Positions 37,793 to 46,352 of a stretch of 64,000 nucleotides of DNA are shown here, piece by piece. How positions within the stretch are numbered: position 1 is the first letter of the stretch; each line of letters opens with the position of its first letter. The DNA comes from Bacteroidales bacterium (lineage in GTDB: Bacteria; Bacteroidota; Bacteroidia; Bacteroidales; P3), in the NCBI GenBank assembly GCA_017960475.1, contig JAGCZH010000006.1:1-64000 (forward strand), written 5' to 3'. The position numbers were made by a program, and so were the translations under genes. Below the pieces are notes generated by a model. It had not been told where the DNA came from and made no database searches. It saw only the letters and a list, made by a program, of their open reading frames with translations.

Positions 37793-39154
37793 ATGGCAAC
37801 AAAAACAGGCGAAGGTTTCAGCAGCTCTTTTGGAGCTATAATGGCTGCGGCGGGATCCGCGGTAGGACTTGGTAATATATGGCGATTCCCTTATATATGC
37901 GGCAAATATGGCGGTGGCGCATTCCTACTGGTATATATATGTTTTGTGTTTTTTATCGGTATGGTGCTAATGATGAGCGAGTTTGTGATAGGACGCCGTA
38001 CCGGCGAGGACCCTGTGAAAGCATATCCCAAACTTCGTCCCAAACATCCCGAATGGCGCTATGTGGGTGTCATTGGCCTTATAACCTGCTTCCTGATTCT
38101 TGCCATCTATCTTGTCATCTCAGGCTGGACGCTGAACTATTTCTGGGAATCACTCACAGGGACTTTGGCTGCTATATCCAACGATGGTTTCGGACTCCAT
38201 TTCAGCGAGTTCGCATCGTCAGCGGAACGTCCGGTGGTGTTTGTTGTTCTATTCCTTGTTTTCACAGCCATTATCATTATCGGTGGCGTTGAGAAAGGTA
38301 TCGAGCGAGTATCCAAACTTTTAATGCCTATTCTTGTCGTACTGTTATTGATACTTTGTGTACGTTCATTGACATTGGACGGTGCCTCCGAAGGTCTGGC
38401 ATATCTGTTCCAACCTGATTTTAGCAAGCTGACGGGAGAAGGTATACTAGCGGCACTGGGGCAGGCTTTGTTCTCCTTGTCGGTGGGCATGGGCGTTATG
38501 ATTGTTTATGGCTCTTATCTACCTGTCGATGACAACATCATGAAGTCTTCAATCTGGATAACCATATGCGATTTCGCCATAGCCATTCTCTCCGGCATTG
38601 CCATTTTCCCTGCTGTTTTTGCCTGTGGACAAGATCCCACAGGTGGCCCCGGATTGGTTTATCAAGTCCTTCCTGTCGTTTTCAACTCACTGGGAACAGT
38701 AGGTCGCATCTTCTCTGTAGTATTCTTTTTGTTGTTGTCACTAGCGGCATTGACATCGGCGATATCGTTACTCGAGGCTTTGACCCAATGGCTCTCAAGC
38801 GAGAAAATAGGCCGCACATTATCTGCCGTTGTGATGTCATGCACAGTTGTGGTCTTGGCCATTGTCGCTTCCTTCTCCTTTGGTGAAGGTATCTTTAGTG
38901 ATTTCAAGATTTTCAACATGCAGATATTCGATCTTCTCGACAAATTGACAGGGACCATATTGCCTCCATTATGTGCTTTGATGACAATCATCTTTTTCGG
39001 ATGGTTTATGAAAAAAGATGACATTTATGACGAGCTCTCAAATCATAAAACACTTAAAATCGGCTATTTCAAAATATTCTACTACATTCTTGCCCGCTAC
39101 GTGGCGCCACTGGCTCTTATAATAGTCTTGGTCGCAGGTTTGTTTGGCAAATAA
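37793..39154 (+). CDS. Sodium-dependent neurotransmitter symporter (SNF) family transporter
   Basis: The N-terminal signature GSAVGLGNIWRFPYICGKYGGGAFLLVY is the unwound first helix that binds Na+ and the amino acid in LeuT-type carriers. The 453-residue protein has about 11 to 12 helices, and PDFSKLTGEGILAALGQALFSLSVGMG is the conserved sixth-helix region. Bacterial members carry amino acids such as leucine, tyrosine or tryptophan with Na+. The specific substrate cannot be read here. The gene stands alone, followed by an AAACGTAAAACG repeat element. Confidence 0.93.
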   Translation: MATKTGEGFSSSFGAIMAAAGSAVGLGNIWRFPYICGKYGGGAFLLVYICFVFFIGMVLMMSEFVIGRRTGEDPVKAYPKLRPKHPEWRYVGVIGLITCFLILAIYLVISGWTLNYFWESLTGTLAAISNDGFGLHFSEFASSAERPVVFVVLFLVFTAIIIIGGVEKGIERVSKLLMPILVVLLLILCVRSLTLDGASEGLAYLFQPDFSKLTGEGILAALGQALFSLSVGMGVMIVYGSYLPVDDNIMKSSIWITICDFAIAILSGIAIFPAVFACGQDPTGGPGLVYQVLPVVFNSLGTVGRIFSVVFFLLLSLAALTSAISLLEALTQWLSSEKIGRTLSAVVMSCTVVVLAIVASFSFGEGIFSDFKIFNMQIFDLLDKLTGTILPPLCALMTIIFFGWFMKKDDIYDELSNHKTLKIGYFKIFYYILARYVAPLALIIVLVAGLFGK

Positions 39155-39219
39155 AAGTCTCTTTCCATTAAGAGAAAGCCAAATAATCCGGCGAAACACC
39201 TGGTTATAAGTCAAAGACA

Positions 39220-39250
39220 TTTTAAAACGTAAAACGTTTAACGTACAACC
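39220..39250. repeat. AAACGTAAAACGTTTAACG intergenic element
   Basis: Same element type as at 537-580, 20841-20886 and 26769-26800. Here it lies 26 bp before the next start codon, between the SNF gene and a lipoprotein gene. Confidence 0.6.
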
Positions 39251-39275
39251 ATAAACACTACTAATTCACTCGAAC

Positions 39276-40517
39276 ATGTCCATAAAAAAAATATTTCTTC
39301 TTTTTGTTCTACCTTTGCTGCTCTTTTCCTGCAACAAAGCCACGGTGAAAAAGACCATAAACCCCAAGGATGTTGATTTTGTCGCCGAATACGACGCCGA
39401 CTTCAACAATATCCTATATCCCTCTATGTTATTGGCGATGTCAAGTTATGGCGGCAATGTGGAGAAACCTCTGTTTTCTGTCAGTGTGACAGCGCCTAAA
39501 AACAACACCGTGCTGCGCATAGTCGCCGACTCTTCAATTCTCAACTATGTAAGTATCACACAAGAGACAATGCCTAAAAAAGGAATGCGTTACACCTACG
39601 AGCCTGTCATAAAATGGAAGTACGAGAACCTCTACCGCCTCAGACAACAAGGTTATGTCGACATTACTTTCACATGCTTCCTTAACGACGAAGAGGTCGA
39701 CGTTAAAAACATACGTCTTAACTATCGTCCAATCAACGAATGCCTTCTCTCTTTAATGGGGAAAAATGGCAACTACAGAGATTACCGATGGCTGTTTGCC
39801 GCTTACGTTAACGAAGACCACCCCATGATTGATGGCATGCTTCGCGAAATACTCTCCCAGGGCATGGTGACAAAATTTGACGGTCCCGGCAATGAGAAAA
39901 AAGTAGAAAACCAAATGAGAGCAATCTGGTATTATGCTCTAAATCGTGGATTGGCATACTCCTCAATATCATGCACCTCCAACGGCTCAAAGTCATCCAA
40001 CTCCCAATACATTAGATTCTTTGGCGACGTCTATAAAAACAGACAAGCCAACTGTATCGACGCCTGTGTCTTCTTCTCCTCAATAATGAGAAAGATTGGT
40101 CTGTATCCCATCATCTTCGTAGAGCCTTGCCACGCTTTCTTGGGCTATTATACCGACAAAACGAAAAAGAAAATAGCTCTTCTCGAGACCACCATCACTG
40201 GATGGGTCAACTTGCCAGAATTTGACGAGCATTTCTCCACCGAGAATAATCAACTCGATGAAGACTATTACAACAAAATATCCAAATACCTGACCGAAAA
40301 ACAGAAAGACGACTACCAAGAGGGCAAAATGACTTTGGAACAGATAAAAATCGCTGTCTCCAACAATCTATTCGACAAGGCTGCCACCTATCAAGCCGAA
40401 AACTACAAAAACAATAAAGAACTTTATTCAGATACAACCCAGCCCACTTATCAGATGCTTGTCATCGAGGAGCTTCGCAAGCAGATATCTCCCATACCAG
40501 CCGTCGATAGTTTTTAA
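39276..40517 (+). CDS. Transglutaminase-like fold lipoprotein
   Basis: A lipoprotein signal ends at LLLFSC (Cys19). In the C-terminal half, Cys260 (QANCIDACVFF), His286 (EPCHAFLGYY) and Glu304 (ALLETT) appear with the spacing and context of the Cys-His-Asp/Glu triad of bacterial transglutaminase/protease-like domains. The region before (YALNRGLAYSSISC) also fits that fold. The N-terminal half (about 25-180) looks like a beta-sandwich and is not recognised. It is probably anchored in the periplasm or on the surface; substrate is unknown. truA starts 35 bp later. Confidence 0.65.
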   Translation: MSIKKIFLLFVLPLLLFSCNKATVKKTINPKDVDFVAEYDADFNNILYPSMLLAMSSYGGNVEKPLFSVSVTAPKNNTVLRIVADSSILNYVSITQETMPKKGMRYTYEPVIKWKYENLYRLRQQGYVDITFTCFLNDEEVDVKNIRLNYRPINECLLSLMGKNGNYRDYRWLFAAYVNEDHPMIDGMLREILSQGMVTKFDGPGNEKKVENQMRAIWYYALNRGLAYSSISCTSNGSKSSNSQYIRFFGDVYKNRQANCIDACVFFSSIMRKIGLYPIIFVEPCHAFLGYYTDKTKKKIALLETTITGWVNLPEFDEHFSTENNQLDEDYYNKISKYLTEKQKDDYQEGKMTLEQIKIAVSNNLFDKAATYQAENYKNNKELYSDTTQPTYQMLVIEELRKQISPIPAVDSF

Positions 40518-40552
40518 CTCGAACATTTAAGTATTACCCACAACCGTCTACA

Positions 40553-41317
40553 ATGAGATACGCTATACATCTGGCTTATAATGGCGCCAACTATTGTGGT
40601 TGGCAGACACAGCCCAACCTCCCCACTGTGCAGCTTACATTGGAGCAGGCTCTCACAACTCTTTTGCGTATCCCTATCGCCATTGTCGGTTGTGGCAGAA
40701 CCGATACTGGCGTCCATGCCTCCTGTTTCTTCGCTCATTTCGACACAGATGTCGCTATCGATGAAAACCTTGTCTTCAAACTTAACAGTTTCCTTCCTCC
40801 CGACATAGCCATTTTCGACATCTTTCCTGTCGTTGACAACTTCCACGCCCGCTTTCTCGCAACATCGCGCACCTACCAGTATCACGTATCCACCGAACGT
40901 CTGCCTTTTGCCCAAGGTCTATACAACAGGATTTATTTTTCACCCGACGTCGATGCAATGAACGAAGCCGCCAAGGTGCTGATGGAATACGATGACTTCA
41001 CCAGTTTCGCGAAACTCCATACCGACAACAAAACCAACATCTGCCACATCAGCGAGGCCCATTGGGACAGGGTAGGGGAACAGTTGGTTTTCACCATCTC
41101 CGCCAATCGTTTCTTGCGAAATATGGTACGTTCTGTCACCGGAACACTCCTTGATGTTGGTCGTGGCAAACTCGACATAGCGGGACTTCGCGCCATCATC
41201 GAAGCCAAAAACCGCTGTGCAGCAGGTGTAAGCATGCCTGCACAAGGTCTTTTCCTTACCAATGTCGAATACCCATGGGATAAACTCAAAACCCAAAGCA
41301 ATGACAACAACCAATAA
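40553..41317 (+). CDS. truA: tRNA pseudouridine(38-40) synthase TruA
   Basis: It converts uridines 38-40 of the tRNA anticodon arm to pseudouridine. The catalytic aspartate is Asp51 in GCGRTDTGVHA. Other family motifs are LAYNGANYCGWQ, SRTYQYHV, FTSFAKLH and ANRFLRNMVRSVTGTLLDVG. The 254-residue length is normal. It is followed by prmA after 48 bp, so the pair may form a small translation-related operon. Confidence 0.96.
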   Translation: MRYAIHLAYNGANYCGWQTQPNLPTVQLTLEQALTTLLRIPIAIVGCGRTDTGVHASCFFAHFDTDVAIDENLVFKLNSFLPPDIAIFDIFPVVDNFHARFLATSRTYQYHVSTERLPFAQGLYNRIYFSPDVDAMNEAAKVLMEYDDFTSFAKLHTDNKTNICHISEAHWDRVGEQLVFTISANRFLRNMVRSVTGTLLDVGRGKLDIAGLRAIIEAKNRCAAGVSMPAQGLFLTNVEYPWDKLKTQSNDNNQ

Positions 41318-41365
41318 CCTGACGACTATCGATACAAACCATCATTTGTAATAAAAAAACACCAC

Positions 41366-42220
41366 ATGAAATATATCGAAGTAGAGTTTAAACTATCTCA
41401 TATTGACCCTTTTCGCGACTTATTGATTTACAACCTGGGCGATGAGGGCCCATACGATAGTTTCATCAACACCGACAATGGATTAAAAGCCTATGTCCCG
41501 GCCGACAAATACGATGTCGATTTCGTCAACAGCTGTATCGACGAGCTTCGTGCCATTGACGGCAATATAGAATGTACTTTCACAACCACGGAAATGCCCG
41601 ACAAAGACTACAATGAGGAATGGGAGCGCAACCATCAAGCCGTCCTCGTGGAAGGTTTCTGCTGGGTCAGAGCCCCTTTCCACCCGCACCGAGACGATGT
41701 GAAATATGAGATTGAGATAGAGCCGAAAATGTCGTTCGGCACAGCACATCATTCCACAACCTATCTTATGCTTTCCTTGCTCGAAGAAGAAGAGGTGTCG
41801 GGTCGTCGTGTCCTGGACATGGGTAGTGGCACCGGTGTCTTGGCCATTCTTGCCGCCAAGAAAGGAGTCTCCTACGTTGAAGCTATCGACGTTGACGAAT
41901 GGGCATTCCGCAACGCCAAGGAAAATTTCGAGCGCAACAATGTCTCTGTCAACGCACTGCTCGGCGACGCATCGATACTTACCAATGACAAACATTTCGA
42001 TGTCATACTTGCCAATATCAATCGCAACATCCTGTTGCACGATATGCATACTTATGTCAATGTTCTCAACATTGGTGGCACACTTTTTATGAGCGGTTTC
42101 TACGAACACGACATACCCGCCATTGTCGAGAAAGCCAACAGTCTTGGCATGACACTTTCAACCCAGAAGACTCGCAACGACTGGGCAGCGATAAAACTTA
42201 TCAAAAACAGAGAACAATAA
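41366..42220 (+). CDS. prmA: Ribosomal protein L11 methyltransferase
   Basis: PrmA trimethylates L11 using S-adenosylmethionine. The SAM site is VLDMGSGTGVLAILAAKKG (about residue 150), followed by AIDVDEWAFRNAKEN and the DVILANINRNILL motif typical of L11 methylases. MSFGTAHHSTTYLML is the conserved pre-SAM segment (usually FGTGxHxTT). The N-terminal substrate domain is shorter than in E. coli. Length 284 residues. Confidence 0.94.
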   Translation: MKYIEVEFKLSHIDPFRDLLIYNLGDEGPYDSFINTDNGLKAYVPADKYDVDFVNSCIDELRAIDGNIECTFTTTEMPDKDYNEEWERNHQAVLVEGFCWVRAPFHPHRDDVKYEIEIEPKMSFGTAHHSTTYLMLSLLEEEEVSGRRVLDMGSGTGVLAILAAKKGVSYVEAIDVDEWAFRNAKENFERNNVSVNALLGDASILTNDKHFDVILANINRNILLHDMHTYVNVLNIGGTLFMSGFYEHDIPAIVEKANSLGMTLSTQKTRNDWAAIKLIKNREQ

Positions 42221-42257
42221 GCCAACATTATTTATAAATTACAAATTCTCAATCATT

Positions 42258-43115
42258 ATGGATTTATCAGGAAGACGTAAAAGTACAAATGTTGAAGACC
42301 GTCGCAGCAGTGGCGGCAAAATAGCAGGTTTGGGTATTGGCGGCGCACTCATAGCCGCATTGATCGCATTATTCATGGGCGGCAATCCCTCCCAAGTCTC
42401 TGAAGTGATACAGCAGCTGGGCGGTCAGAACGCGAATACAGAACAATATGTTCCTACCGCCGAAGAGGAGCAGCTTAAGGACTTCGCTGAAAAAATCCTT
42501 GCCAGCACAGAAGATGTCTGGGAAGCGCAGTTCAAAAAAATGGGCAAGACCTACAAAGCCCCCAAGATGGTACTCTTCCATGGCAGCGTACAGAGTGGCT
42601 GTGGAAATGCCAGTTCCGCCATGGGTCCCTTCTATTGCTCTGCCGATGAGTGTGTCTATCTCGACCTTGATTTCTTCAACGAGATGCCAAAATCACTTGG
42701 CGCTGGCGGCGATTTCGCCTACGCTTACGTCATAGCCCACGAGGTGGGACACCATGTTGAGCACCTGCTAGGCATTCTCGATGAGGCGCACTCCAATATG
42801 TCAAGAGTCAGTGAGACAGAAAAAAATAAAATCAGCGTAAGAATAGAACTCCTCGCAGATTTCTATGCCGGCGTGTGGGGATATCACGAAAATAAAATGT
42901 TTGGTTCTCTCGAAGATGGTGATCTTGAGGAAGCCATTAATGCCGCTCAGAAAATCGGTGACGATTACTTGCAAAAGAATGCACGCGGTTATGCCACACC
43001 CGAGTCGTTCACCCATGGCACATCGGCACAACGTGTGAAATGGCTGAAGAAAGGATTGACCTCTGGCAATATGGCCCAAGGCGACACCTTCTCAATACCA
43101 TACAGCTCTCTTTAA
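42258..43115 (+). CDS. YpfJ-family neutral zinc metallopeptidase
   Basis: The metal motif is HEVGHHVEHLLG (His161, Glu162, His165), with one membrane segment near residues 24-42 (IAGLGIGGALIAALIALF). Other family stretches are VQSGCGNASSAMGPFYCSADECVYLDL and a late RVKWLKKG. The start MDLSGRRKSTNVEDRR is the usual opening of the family. The active domain should face the periplasm. The natural substrate of YpfJ proteins is not known. A hairpin at 43167-43193 follows. Confidence 0.93.
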   Translation: MDLSGRRKSTNVEDRRSSGGKIAGLGIGGALIAALIALFMGGNPSQVSEVIQQLGGQNANTEQYVPTAEEEQLKDFAEKILASTEDVWEAQFKKMGKTYKAPKMVLFHGSVQSGCGNASSAMGPFYCSADECVYLDLDFFNEMPKSLGAGGDFAYAYVIAHEVGHHVEHLLGILDEAHSNMSRVSETEKNKISVRIELLADFYAGVWGYHENKMFGSLEDGDLEEAINAAQKIGDDYLQKNARGYATPESFTHGTSAQRVKWLKKGLTSGNMAQGDTFSIPYSSL

Positions 43116-43166
43116 TTCCCTTGTTGCAATATATCGACAGGCGCCAGCATTCAATTATAGAGTTAA

Positions 43167-43193
43167 GACTGCCATGAATGTTTCATAGCAGTC
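43167..43193. terminator. Hairpin, first of a twin pair
   Basis: GACTGCCATGAA pairs with TTCATAGCAGTC around a three-base loop, with one mismatch. Its core (CTGYCATGAA, TTCATRGCAG) is shared with the hairpin at 43794-43826. It probably ends the ypfJ transcript, though no strong T run follows. Confidence 0.6.
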
Positions 43194-43287
43194 CAAGCCT
43201 TACAATATATAATAATTGTCAATACATTTGCTTTTCTCGTAATTAACACCCTCCTATGAATCGAGGGAAACTCAAAAACCAAAGAAT

Positions 43288-43745
43288 ATGAAAAAAATAG
43301 GAGTGATTGTTTTTTTTCTTGCAATGGGGTTCGTTTCTTTTGCACAATCGGAATATGTGGATCTGGGATTGCCGAGCGGTACATATTGGAAGAAGGAAAA
43401 CGTGGGTGGAGATTCTTATGTTTATAGAAATAGCAATTATTACTATACATATCAAGATGCTCTCAAAAAATTTGGCAACAAACTACCGACAAAAGAACAA
43501 TCACTGTTCCATATGGGAAAATATGGACACTGAAAAACATCCAATCAACAAACACACGCAACATACAGATGATTTACATGCAAGACGAGACAGGTAATCG
43601 TTACAAATATAGTGAAGCTGTTAATATGCACGGAACAATACTGTATGGTGGACAGACCTTCCGGTTGGGATTTGATATATATGGCGGTACGCACGATTAT
43701 ATTTTAGACATGTTTTTTATAGAAACTAACGATCCAACAGAATAG
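43288..43745 (+). pseudogene. Broken FISUMP-domain secreted protein gene
   Basis: The first frame (43288-43533, 81 residues) has a signal peptide (MKKIGVIVFFLAMGFVSFAQ) and the FISUMP start SEYVDLGLPSGTYW, then stops shortly after GNKLPTKEQ. A different frame continues open through 43500-43745 (GKIWTLKNIQ, then MIYMQDETGNRYKYSEAV) and ends at a TAG. The full FISUMP domain is much longer, so a frameshift near 43470-43530, possibly with a deletion, is likely. It lies between two related hairpins. A pair of small separate genes (43288-43533 and 43569-43745) is the alternative. Confidence 0.6.
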
Positions 43746-43793
43746 TTTTAACCGTCATAATCCTACTCCTGCAATGCCACAAATACCAGAATC

Positions 43794-43826
43794 GGAGGCT
43801 GTCATGAATTCTTCATGGCAGCCTCC
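43794..43826. terminator. Hairpin, second of a twin pair
   Basis: A 15-bp stem, with one G-T pair, joins GGAGGCTGTCATGAA (43794-43808) to TTCATGGCAGCCTCC (43812-43826) over a three-base loop. It shares its core with the hairpin at 43167-43193. Confidence 0.7.
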
Positions 43827-43945
43827 AATTCTAATACGTTATGTCTTTGGCTATTTGTGTCTGCAGGATGTGGATGCGTCTCACAGCATCTCATATACAC
43901 AAACAAAGACAACACTTTAAGTGAAAACTCACAGTAAACTGCTTA

Positions 43946-44122
43946 CTACTCTTGTACAGCCTTGTTTGCTTTGTGTTTTTTGACACCACGGACTATCAAA
44001 GAAATAATCCATATTGCCAACCAAAGAATACTGAGCAGGATAACGATTGTCCAGCCGACGGCTTTGCCCGACGATGTATCGGTTCCAAAGCCACTTGTGA
44101 GAAATTTGAATATTGATTTCAT
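43946..44122 (-). CDS. Small membrane protein, 58 residues
   Basis: From the ATG at 44122 the product is MKSIFKFLTSGFGTDTSSGK, one strong membrane helix (VGWTIVILLSILWLAIWIISLIV) and a basic tail (RGVKKHKANKAVQE). A TAnnTTTG element lies just upstream at 44151-44158, and a terminator of the preceding gene lies beyond it. Both support a separate transcript. No family is recognised; it could be a small stress or toxin-like peptide, but nothing in the sequence decides this. Confidence 0.6.
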   Translation of the reverse strand: MKSIFKFLTSGFGTDTSSGKAVGWTIVILLSILWLAIWIISLIVRGVKKHKANKAVQE

Positions 44123-44150
44123 AGTGTTAATTATTGTGATTAATATTTTG

Positions 44151-44158
44151 CAAAGATA
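44151..44158 (-). promoter_or_regulatory. -7 promoter element for the 58-residue membrane protein
   Basis: Minus strand reads TATCTTTG followed by C, 28 bp before the chosen start codon. It argues against the longer frame that would begin at 44173 inside or before the promoter. Confidence 0.55.
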
Positions 44159-44187
44159 CAACAAATAATTCAAAAAAAAACAGTTTC

Positions 44188-44233
44188 ATAAAAAAATGAA
44201 TGGGCGACAACGTTCAGCTGTCGCCCATTCATT
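44188..44233 (-). terminator. Intrinsic terminator of the thioredoxin-family gene
   Basis: A perfect 15-bp stem pairs AATGAATGGGCGACA (44195-44209) with TGTCGCCCATTCATT (44219-44233). On the minus strand it is followed by a T run, the textbook intrinsic terminator, 45 bp after the stop codon of the gene at 44278-44751. Confidence 0.9.
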
Positions 44234-44277
44234 ATAAATCCAATATTAAATAGAAGATTATATATATCAATGATTTT

Positions 44278-44751
44278 CTATTTCAATGTCGTTACAGCCT
44301 TCTTTGTCCATAGCGACAGGAATTTCTCCACTTTTTTTCTGCTATAGCCTTTACCTTCTTCCAAAGATTCCGATTCTTGTATGTGTATCGGACGTCCTTC
44401 TTCGTCAAGGATGACAAATACCGGAAAGCCGAATCTGGCAGGGTTGCCAAGATACTTCATAGCCTCAGCGTTTTTGTTCTCTTTCGAATAGTTGACATGC
44501 ACATAAATAAAGTTATTCTCAATCAGAGGAGCTATAACGCTGTCGGTTGTGGCAAACTGAGCGAAACGTATGCACCACGGACACCAGTTGCCGCCGACCT
44601 GGCACAGGACATAACGTCCGCTCTGCTGTGCAAGCATAGTTGCCGCCTGAATCTGTTTCATTCCGTCTATCTTGTCGTTATAGTATTTTTCCTGTGAAAA
44701 AGCCACAAAGGAACAAGCAACAAACAAAATCAATGCAAAATATTTCCTCAT
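44278..44751 (-). CDS. Periplasmic thioredoxin-family protein
   Basis: A signal peptide (residues 1-20) precedes a thioredoxin-like domain with the redox pair Cys57 and Cys60 (GGNWCPWCIRFAQF), a helix, then LIENNFIYVHVNYSKEN and the cis-proline region ARFGFPVFVILDEEG. WCPWC active sites are found in DsbD-C/YyaL-like and DUF255-like thioredoxins. The protein should act on disulphides in the periplasm. A strong terminator follows, and galE lies 44 bp upstream on the same strand. Confidence 0.88.
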   Translation of the reverse strand: MRKYFALILFVACSFVAFSQEKYYNDKIDGMKQIQAATMLAQQSGRYVLCQVGGNWCPWCIRFAQFATTDSVIAPLIENNFIYVHVNYSKENKNAEAMKYLGNPARFGFPVFVILDEEGRPIHIQESESLEEGKGYSRKKVEKFLSLWTKKAVTTLK

Positions 44752-44795
44752 ATTAGTATCGTTTAAAGTTTTTTCAACTTACTATTATTATCGTT

Positions 44796-45815
44796 TTACT
44801 TTTCGTAGCCATCAGGATTCTTTTTCTGCCAATTCCAACTGTCGCGGCACATCTCCTCAATGCCATATTCCGCTTTCCATCCCAGTTCACGCTCGGCTTT
44901 GGCAGGATTGCTATAGCATGTGGCGATATCGCCAGGACGGCGAGGTTTGATAGAGTAGGGGACAGCCACCCCGTTCACCTTCTCAAATGCCTTGACAACA
45001 TCAAGGACACTGTAGCCGTGACCCGTACCAAGATTGTATATCGCCAAACCACATTTCCTATCGATGGCTTTCAACGCTGCCACATGGCCCCTGGCAAGGT
45101 CAACGACATGAATATAGTCACGAACACCTGTACCATCAGGAGTGTCATAGTCGTTACCGAAAACACCTAGTTCTGCACGTTTGCCTATAGCCACCTGAGT
45201 GACATAGGGCATCAAATTGTTGGGTATTCCATTCGGTGACTCACCCATGGTGCCACTGGGATGTGCCCCAATAGGATTGAAATAGCGCAACAAGACAACA
45301 TTCCACTCATTGTCGGCTTTTTGCATATCCATAAGAATCTGCTCAAGCATGCTTTTTGTCCAGCCGTAAGGATTAGTACACTGACCCTTGGGGCAATTCT
45401 CGGTGATGGGTATCTCAATGGGATCGCCATATACAGTGGCCGAAGAGCTGAAAATTATGTTTTTGCAGTTATGATGGCGAAGCACGTCAAGGAGCGTAAG
45501 TGTGCCGCCAATATTGTTCTCATAGTATTCCCATGGTTTCTCCACCGATTCACCCACGGCTTTAAGTCCGGCAAAGTGAATACATGCGTCAAAGGTGTGT
45601 CTACTCATCACCTTCTCAAGACCTTCACGATCCCGAATATCCACTTCACACAATTCAACCTCACGTCCTGTTATCGCAGCGACTCGTTGCAACGACACTG
45701 GCGATGAATTGCTGAGATTGTCCACCACAACCACCTCATGACCAGCCTGCTGTAATTCAATCAAAGTGTGAGAACCGATAAAGCCGGCGCCTCCTGTCAC
45801 TAATATCTTGCTCAT
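44796..45815 (-). CDS. galE: UDP-glucose 4-epimerase
   Basis: GalE interconverts UDP-glucose and UDP-galactose (or the N-acetyl forms). The extended short-chain dehydrogenase motifs are GGAGFIGSH for NAD+, SSSATVYG with the catalytic Ser/Thr, and NPYGWTKSMLEQIL with the YxxxK pair. The late IYNLGTGHGYSVLDVV and RRPGDIATCYSNPAKA are GalE-specific. The 339-residue length is normal. The sugar nucleotidyltransferase gene further upstream on the same strand suggests a link to nucleotide-sugar supply for glycans. Confidence 0.96.
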   Translation of the reverse strand: MSKILVTGGAGFIGSHTLIELQQAGHEVVVVDNLSNSSPVSLQRVAAITGREVELCEVDIRDREGLEKVMSRHTFDACIHFAGLKAVGESVEKPWEYYENNIGGTLTLLDVLRHHNCKNIIFSSSATVYGDPIEIPITENCPKGQCTNPYGWTKSMLEQILMDMQKADNEWNVVLLRYFNPIGAHPSGTMGESPNGIPNNLMPYVTQVAIGKRAELGVFGNDYDTPDGTGVRDYIHVVDLARGHVAALKAIDRKCGLAIYNLGTGHGYSVLDVVKAFEKVNGVAVPYSIKPRRPGDIATCYSNPAKAERELGWKAEYGIEEMCRDSWNWQKKNPDGYEK

Positions 45816-45932
45816 ATTGAAGATTATTGTTTTTTTCTAATTCTACGTGGTTTATTAACGAGTTTTCTTCATACTTATTGCACTACCGAAAACGAAAATA
45901 TATTTAAACGATATTATATGAAATCTTACGAA

Positions 45933-46352
45933 TCACTTCGATTCCACTATCATATCCACTATCCTTGAAATCTCTATTGTTCTGCCGTCTGTGAGGATGA
46001 GACAACGTTTTACGTCGTCAATTTTTTTTACGATAGTTTTAATGGTGTTATAGCTGCCACCATCTTTGTAGATATCAGGGACAAAGAATGTGACAGTTAC
46101 TTGAGGCAATACATCTGACTCCTGAAGACTTGAGCGGAGAAGCGACAACGTTCTGTCCATATCCTTTTTCGCATCGCTATCGAGTTCTACCATTCCGTCA
46201 GTGACACGCGACGTCTCATCTATGGCGTCGTCATAACCAGTCAAAGCCGCAAAAGGAGCAAACTGAGCCGCACGATTGAGCAACGACATACGTGGATGCC
46301 TATGAGACACATGATGTGGCAGATTGATTATATCATCATAGTTCATTTCCAT
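45933..46352 (-). CDS. YolD-like protein
   Basis: The 139-residue protein carries the YolD signature MSLLNRAAQFAPFAALTGYDDAI, followed by DETSRV and a C-terminal strand-rich part. YolD proteins are encoded beside UmuC/UvrX Y-family polymerases in Firmicutes and are thought to act like UmuD. The matching polymerase is encoded 0.8 kb upstream on the same strand, with a nucleotidyltransferase gene in between. It overlaps that gene by 10 bp, which suggests translational coupling. Confidence 0.8.
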   Translation of the reverse strand: MEMNYDDIINLPHHVSHRHPRMSLLNRAAQFAPFAALTGYDDAIDETSRVTDGMVELDSDAKKDMDRTLSLLRSSLQESDVLPQVTVTFFVPDIYKDGGSYNTIKTIVKKIDDVKRCLILTDGRTIEISRIVDMIVESK

